In this document: positions 58,240 through 64,000 of the stretch, piece after piece
Position numbering within the stretch: position 1 is the first letter of the stretch
How the letters are laid out: every line of letters starts with the position of its first letter
Assembly: GCF_963855985.1 (NCBI RefSeq)
Contig: NC_087105.1
Location: forward strand, 6,202,501-6,266,500
Reading direction: 5' to 3'
DNA length: 64,000 bases
From: Ostrinia nubilalis
Taxonomy: Eukaryota > Arthropoda > Insecta > Lepidoptera > Crambidae
Notes under the pieces: model-generated
What the model saw: only the letters and a program-made list of their open reading frames with translations
What the model was told of the DNA's origin: nothing
The model's database searches: none
Position numbers and translations under genes: made by a program

Positions 58240-60565
58240 TTTATTTGTAATTAAATGAACTAGTATCCAAATAAGTACTTCAAGAGACAACTATTAAGAC
58301 TTCATGAGAAAAATGAAGTCACTCCATATTTTAGTAAAAATGAATGCACTGAATGTATAAATTAAAGACACGTCGCCTGGCGCAGCAGCTCCGCCGAGAC
58401 CGTTACTTCTAGGACCTGTAGCAAACGTAGTGTGTTAGAAAAAATATGAAATACAGTTTCTGTGTAAGAATTTCAAAATTTTAGGAAGTTTTAGAGATTT
58501 CACGTCTTGAGAAAGAGATTATTCCTCGGTTGGTAAGACCACCTCCTTCACGTTCAACTCCGCTTTCAGGAGATTCACTAGAATCGATAAATCAATAAGT
58601 CAGAAGTACATAGTTTGGAACTATCAAATTATTGATAAGATGAATAAGTTACTTACACTCAGCCCGATAACTGGCGTAACGGGAACGCAGCAGATCTATT
58701 ACTCGTTCCCGTTTCTCCTGAAGCTGCTTGGAGTTGTCAATGAAGGTGACGGCGTCGTCGAAAACCTTTTTTGTTTTCGTCTGGAAAAAGAAAGAAGAAA
58801 ATGGGACCTAGTAATGATAATTTAAGATATCACTATAATATATTTTGTGCTGAAATCAGCAACCAAATTCTGCAGGCACCTTCGCCGAAACCGTTACTTC
58901 CAGTACCTATAGCAAACATAGTGTGTTAGAAAAAATATTAAATACAGTTTCTCTGTTAGAATTTCAGAATTGTAGGACGTCTGAGAGAACTCACGTTTTG
59001 AGAAAGAGATTCTTCCTCGATTGGCAAGACCAGCTCCTTCACGTTCAACTCCGCTTTCAGGAGATTCACTAGTATCTATTATGAAATCAATAAGTCTGAA
59101 TTACTTAATTTGGAACTATCAAACTATTGAAAAAATGAATAAGTTACTTACACTTAGCCCGAGGAGTGGCGTTATAGGAACGCAGCAGATCTATTTCTGA
59201 CTCCCGTTTCTCATGAAGCTGCTCGTCGAAAACCTTTTTGGTTTTCGTCTGGAAATAGAATGAAAAAAAAAGGAATATACTCATGAGAAAAAAACCGGGT
59301 TTCCAGAAAGGTGACGTTTAAAAGTTTTTTTAGGTGACATAGGGTGTGTGAATGTATTGTTTGATTGAAAATATTTATGCTGAATGTTTTTAAACTCACG
59401 TTAATGCCCAAAGAGATGCTCGAATCACCACTCGGTCGCTCCGCAGGCTCCGGCGCCAGCGCCTCCACCTGTCAGACAGACAGCACACGTCAGTTGTGAA
59501 AATACTTACCTACACCTGTATCGAAGAGTTTCGTTATAGGTAAGCTCCTTAGCGCTGTTCATGAACGCAACGGTCTCGTGGAAAACCTTTTTGGTTGTCA
59601 TATGGGAAATGAAAGAAGAAAATGGGACCTACTAATGATATATTATGATATCACTATAAAATATTTTGTGCTGAAATCAGCCACCAAAGACTACTTACTT
59701 TTGGCACTTCATAGTTATTGTATTAAAACTATGGCACTATAATTTTTAAAAAAAGTTTCTCCTTCTGCAGGCACCTCCGCCGAGACCGTTACTTCCAGGA
59801 CCTGTAGCAAACGTAGTGTGTTAGAAAAAATATTAATACAGTTTCTCTGTAAGAATTTCAAAATTGTAGGAAGTTTGAGAGATTTCACGTCTTGAGAAAG
59901 AGATTCTTCCTCGATTGGTAAGACCAGCTCCTTCACGTCCAACTCCGTTTTAAGGAGATTCACTAGAATCGGTAAACTAGAATCAATAAGTCAGAAGTAC
60001 ATAGTTTGGAACCACAAATTATTGATAAGATGAATAAGTTACTTACACTTAGCTCGAAGACTGGCGTTATAGGAATGCAGCCGATCTATTACTCATTCCC
60101 GTTTCTCCTGAAGCTGCTTGGAGTTGTTAATGAAGGTGACGCCCTCGTCGAAAACCTTTTTGGTTTTCGTCTGGAAAAGGAACAAAAAGATAATGGGACC
60201 TACTCACGATATTATCATATAACTTTAAGATGTTTTGAGCTGAAATCAGGCACCAAAGACTTACACACTTTATTTTCTGGCACTTTATTAAGTATTTTAG
60301 TAAAAGTATGATATTATAGTTTACAAAAATAAAATTTAATTACGTCGTCTGGCGCAGCAGCTCCTTCTGCAGGCGCCTCCGCTGAGACCGTTACTTCTAG
60401 GACCTGTAGCAAACATAGTATGTTAGAAAAAATATTAAATACAGTTTCTCTGTATGAATTTCAGAATTGTAGCAAGTTTGAGAGATTTCACGTCTTGAGA
60501 AAGAGATTCTTCCTCGATTGGTAAGACCACCTCCTTCACGTTCAACTCCGTGTTCAGGAGATTCA
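58240..60565 (-). pseudogene. Subfamily III array 2: repeated exon cassettes
   Basis: Same exon types as array 1. In transcript order: N 60565-60492, V 60403-60344 (60 nt, VLEVTVSAEAPAEGAAAPDD), Z 60170-60047, N 59962-59889, V from 59801, short Z near 59600-59515, W 59468-59400 (PEPAERPSGDSSISLGIN), Z 59248-59152 (27-nt internal deletion), N 59068-58995, V from about 58913 (truncated), Z 58780-58657, N 58577-58504 (TAA at 58519-58521), V 58415 (16-nt deletion), then AATAAA at 58240-58245. The upstream neighbour Z exon is displaced to 63892 by the long-TIR element. Individual exons keep good splice sites, but the whole cannot be read through without stops. Confidence 0.65.
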
Positions 60566-61985
60566 CTAGAATCGATAAATCATGTGCATGTGGATTGAGT
60601 GATCCTTGCTTCAATCTTAACAAAAATCGAGGAAGCTTTACTTAAAATATGTTATAACATTGCGATGAAGTTTAAAAATTTGTTAAACCTAAGATAAAAA
60701 TGTTATGGCCAATAAATAGGAGCACTCATACCGCACGCTTTAAGAAAACGTCAACATGTTTATTTCAGAAAATAAAGCCTTTCCACTTCTTTTTATAGTA
60801 TTGAAAAATTGTTAAGAATATGTTAAAACTATTAACAAATTCAGAAATTCCTTGCACGTCCCGTTCCAAAGTTATGACGATTATTTAGGATCACTCACAC
60901 CGCACACGGGCCGTATGAGTGCTCTTCAAAATAATGACTTTTTATTAATAAATACGTTTTATTTCTGTTGGGAAATGTGTGCAAACTAACGAGCGAATTT
61001 GTTAAAGAATAAGTGTGACAAAACTTAAAAGCTGAAGGAAGAAATTAACCTTTATTCTTTCCTCCAATATGCCGTGTGAGTGATCCTTACTTTTACCTCT
61101 ATCTGCTCATATGTAGTTTGTAGGCAGACTGAGATAGTATCTAAAATTGTTAATTGTTTTTAACAATTATTTGGCATATATTTTGCTTTTATTAAGGTCA
61201 TAATTTAAGAAATATCAGGCTTAGATGATTCCTAAAGGAAAATGTTGATTAGGGTACATATGATTTTTTATTTTGTGAGACTGTTCCGATTCGTCAGACG
61301 TGACAATGCAAAACCAATGCAATCTAATAATATGTAGTAGGTTTAGGGGCCTCCGCTAAAACTCGCGGGGGGCGTCCGTCGCCGCGGTCGGCAGTAGCGC
61401 GAGTTTTAGTGGTTTACCCCAGGGCCGCGCCGACCGCCGGCAGCGCTTGTGTGCGGAACCTATGAAGCGCCTCTTTTCTAATGAATCGTCATAAAAAAAC
61501 GAATTTAAATTAACGAATATTTTTATTGTTAATTTTGACTAAAATAAATGTTCTCGGGCCATTCTAAGTTAAGAGGTAAAGTGTTGTATGAAGTGACGGC
61601 ACGGCATTTTTTTGAATATTTTTACTTAAGTATACATCTGTTTTATGGAAACCTTTAAGAGTTGAAAATGTTTACCAAGTGGCCAGTCAATTTGTTGGTT
61701 TTTTCTCGTTTTATAAGCGACCACTGACCAGGGTAAATACTCAGGACAGGGTAGAGACAAGGTGCACAGGGGAGGATACTTTATGGACAGTTTAGATTTT
61801 TTTAAATTTTAATTATGAATTATTTATAATCAGACTTTTTATTTCTTAGCAAACTTTGAACAAAAATGTATTTTAAGCGCTAGGACAAAACAAACAAAGC
61901 ATAAAAAGGTTCTTACTTTTACTTTCCATCAAAACAAAAATAATACTAAGTATATTTTGTATCTTTACTAAAGCCTGATCCGTGA

Positions 61986-62128
61986 GCACGTAGAATTTTG
62001 TCCAATTACTTATACTACTACTACATTAACTCACTGCGGGCGCCCGTCGCACAGTCGCGACAGCAATATAATTACGCGCGAGCGATAAGGATGGGTAGCT
62101 TGGGGTCATTGGACAAAATTCTACGTGC
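61986..62128. mobile_element. Nested MITE with GCACGTAGAATTTTGTCCAA ends
   Basis: 21-bp inverted ends around a GC-rich middle, inside the long-TIR element. No ORF. Confidence 0.6.
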
Positions 62129-62223
62129 TAGTGCTAGTCAATAACGAAATAAAAAGAAACAAAAACATCTCTAAAACAGTATTAAACTTTTCTTGTACTT
62201 AAACAAACATTTGAATTGAAAGG

Positions 62224-62470
62224 TCATCATCATCATTTCAGTCATAGGACGTCCACTGCTGAAAATAGGCCTCCCCCAAAGGTTTCTACAATGGCCGGTT
62301 GGTGCTAGCCTGCATCCAGCCCCTTTCTGCTACTTTTATGAAGTCGTCGGTCCACCTAGTGGGTGATCGTCCTACGCTGCACTTTCCGGTACGAGGCCTC
62401 CACTCCAGAACCTTGCCCTGCCCTTTGCCACTTCAGGTCGCTAATCCGTTGGGCTAAGTATTCATGAAAA
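62224..62470 (-). mobile_element. RTE-type LINE 3' fragment
   Basis: On the minus strand it reads VLEWRPRTGKCSVGR ... RWTDDFIKVA ... EAYFQQWTSYD and then TGATGATGATG, the typical C-terminal end and 3' tail of lepidopteran RTE reverse transcriptases. It is 5'-truncated with at least one stop. Confidence 0.75.
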
Positions 62471-63891
62471 TGCATACAAATGTATCTCCCCTGGACATTA
62501 AGACTCGGCGCCTCTACGGTTCAAAATAACTAGTACTTTATCTGAGGTTCAAAAGAACTGCCGCTGTTTTAACGTAGAGCTCGTAAGTAACGTAAACTAA
62601 AACCCTAAGCGTAAAATGAAACCATAAACGTGAATCATAATAAACATATCAATATTGAATAAGAATATTTATTTATAAGAATATTTATTTCAGTATTTAT
62701 TTCAGTAAATTGAGAGACTTGTTTAATAAGCGTAATATTTGTTTTGTTGTGTACAAGGCCTATGTTGCGCATACTGTACCTACTTACTTATCGATACTCC
62801 ATTTGAAAAAAAATGGTGGCAGTAGCGGCGCGCGGCGCCCCTATTGTCTTGGCGCCTGTGTGCGCCGCACACTTCGCACACAGGGGCGGCGCGGCCCTAC
62901 TTTACCCCTACATCTTGAATGATAGAAATAAAGAAACATTACAATTGTTTATAGGATTGAATTCAAATTTGACTTGTAATATGAATTGAGAAAGATACTC
63001 ACGGTTTTATTTAAATAAATTACAAATTTCTCAACAAAACTGTTTTTTTTGGTTGGACTATAAAATACGATAAAATAATATTATTAAATCTCACATGTAA
63101 ACTTCTGATGAATCGAAACAGTCTCTTAAAATAAAAAATCATACGTACCCTAATCAACATTTTCCTTTAGGAATCATCTAAGCCTGATATTTCTTAAATT
63201 ATGACCTTAATAAAAGCAAAATATATGCCAAATAATTGTTAAAAACAATTAACAATTTTAGATACTATCTCAGTCTGCCTACGAACTACATATGAGCAGA
63301 TAGAGGTAAAAGTAAGGATCACTCACACGGCATATTGGAGGAAAGAATAAAGGTTAATTTCTTCCTTCAGCTTTTAAGTTTTGTCACACTTATTCTTTAA
63401 CAAATTCGCTCGTCAGTTTGCACACATTTCCCAACAGAAATAAAACGTATTTATTAATAAAAAGTCATTATTTTGAAGAGCACTCATACGGCCCGTGTGC
63501 GGTGTGAGTGATCCTAAATAATCGTCATAACTTTGGAACGGGACGTGCAAGGAATTTCTGAATTTGTTAATAGTTTTAACATATTCTTAACAATTTTTCA
63601 ATACTATAAAAAGAAGTGGAAAGGCTTTATTTTCTGAAATAAACATGTTGACGTTTTCTTAAAGCGTGCGGTATGAGTGCTCCTATTTATTGGCCATAAC
63701 ATTTTTATCTTAGGTTTATCAAATTTTTAAACTTCATCGCAATGTTTTAACATATTTTAAGTAAAACTTCCTCGATTTTTGTTAAGATTGAAGCAAGGAT
63801 CACTCAATCCACATGCACATGATAAATCAATAAGTCAGAAAGACATAGTTTTTATCTATCAAGTTATTGATAAAATGAATAAGTTACTTAC

Positions 63892-64000
63892 ACTTAGCCC
63901 GAAGACTAGCGTTATAGGAACGCAGCCGATCTATTACTCGTTCCCGTTTCTCCTGAAGCTGCTTGGAGTTGTTAATGAGGGTGACGGCCTCGTCGTAAAC
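63892..64000 (-). CDS. Z exon of subfamily III, cut by the window edge
   Basis: Partial copy of the Z exon: donor GTAAGT just below 63892, coding for ...KERERVIDRLRSYNASLRAK-type sequence, open to the window end. It continues array 2 beyond the long-TIR insertion, so the array extends to the right. Whether it belongs to a functional transcript cannot be judged here. Confidence 0.5.

Larger units (their letters stand above)
60582..63820. mobile_element. 3.2-kb element with about 720-bp inverted repeats and 8-bp duplication
   Basis: Arms 60582-61302 and 63102-63820 are near-perfect inverted copies starting ATGTGCATGTGGATTGAG. They are flanked by GATAAATC (60574-60581 and 63821-63828); the uninterrupted sequence GATAAATCAATAAGTCAG occurs at 39408. 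Very long TIRs with an 8-9-bp duplication fit Mutator-like or Foldback elements. The interior (61303-63101) has no transposase; it holds a GC-rich hairpin (about 61352-61412), a MITE and an RTE fragment. Confidence 0.8.

Noticed and set aside
61140..61460. GC-rich segment as a CpG-island promoter
   Set aside because: It lies inside the interior of a transposable element and is dominated by an inverted repeat (CTAAAACTCGCG/CGCGAGTTTTAG). No gene follows on either strand.

Overview
The window is AT-rich eukaryotic nuclear DNA, almost certainly from a moth or butterfly (Lepidoptera). The reasons are short multi-exon genes with GT-AG introns, a Lep1-type Helitron ending in CTAG, a tRNA-derived SINE with A and B boxes, the 3' end of an RTE-type LINE with a TGATGATGATG tail, many TA/TTA/TTAA/8-bp target-duplication DNA transposons, and no bacterial operons. 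All recognisable host genes lie on the minus strand and belong to one expanded family.

Subfamily I (about 1-24.5 kb) is four tandem, apparently intact genes, called A to D here, with CDS 661-2277, 7012-8660, 12307-13900 and 21060-22679. Each has nine coding exons of nearly constant length and encodes 272-275 residues: an AT-hook (KRGRPRG), a basic helix-loop-helix-like segment, a short coiled coil, and an acidic C-terminal half built from an internally duplicated exon module. Two further 3' UTR exons and an AATAAA signal follow. Each gene has a GC-rich proximal promoter, clusters of a repeated GTTGCCA motif, a GC/CRE block about 2.4 kb upstream, and a shared distal block containing CACTTAAGTG. 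Transposon insertions distinguish the copies: a pogo-like element in A, a shared MITE in B and C, a hAT between C and D, and a TTAA element in D.

Subfamily II (E at 30.6-34.6 kb, F at 45.5-48.35 kb, G at 54.5-55.8 kb) is paralogous but decayed. E and G lost the AT-hook and basic region to the same 1.1-kb insertion. E also has a hAT element inside an exon. F lacks the HLH exons, carries a hAT insertion in another exon and has a nonsense codon. G lacks two acidic exons. The last intron, 87 nt, is kept at exactly that length in all seven copies.

Subfamily III (39.0-43.7 kb, 58.2-60.6 kb and the right edge) is arrays of repeated small exons (Z, N, V, W types) homologous to the coiled-coil and acidic exons. 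Their phases are compatible for cassette splicing, but many copies carry stops, frameshifts or lost splice sites. E plus array 1 and G plus array 2 look like one segmental duplication.

The rest is transposon-derived or paralogous spacer, including a 1.8-kb near-perfect palindrome (26.9-28.8 kb), a 3.2-kb element with about 720-bp terminal inverted repeats (60.6-63.8 kb), a degraded ZBED-type hAT transposase, and a FLYWCH/MULE transposase remnant. Exon structures were read by eye from splice signals, frame continuity and comparison among the seven copies; no transcript or database evidence was available.
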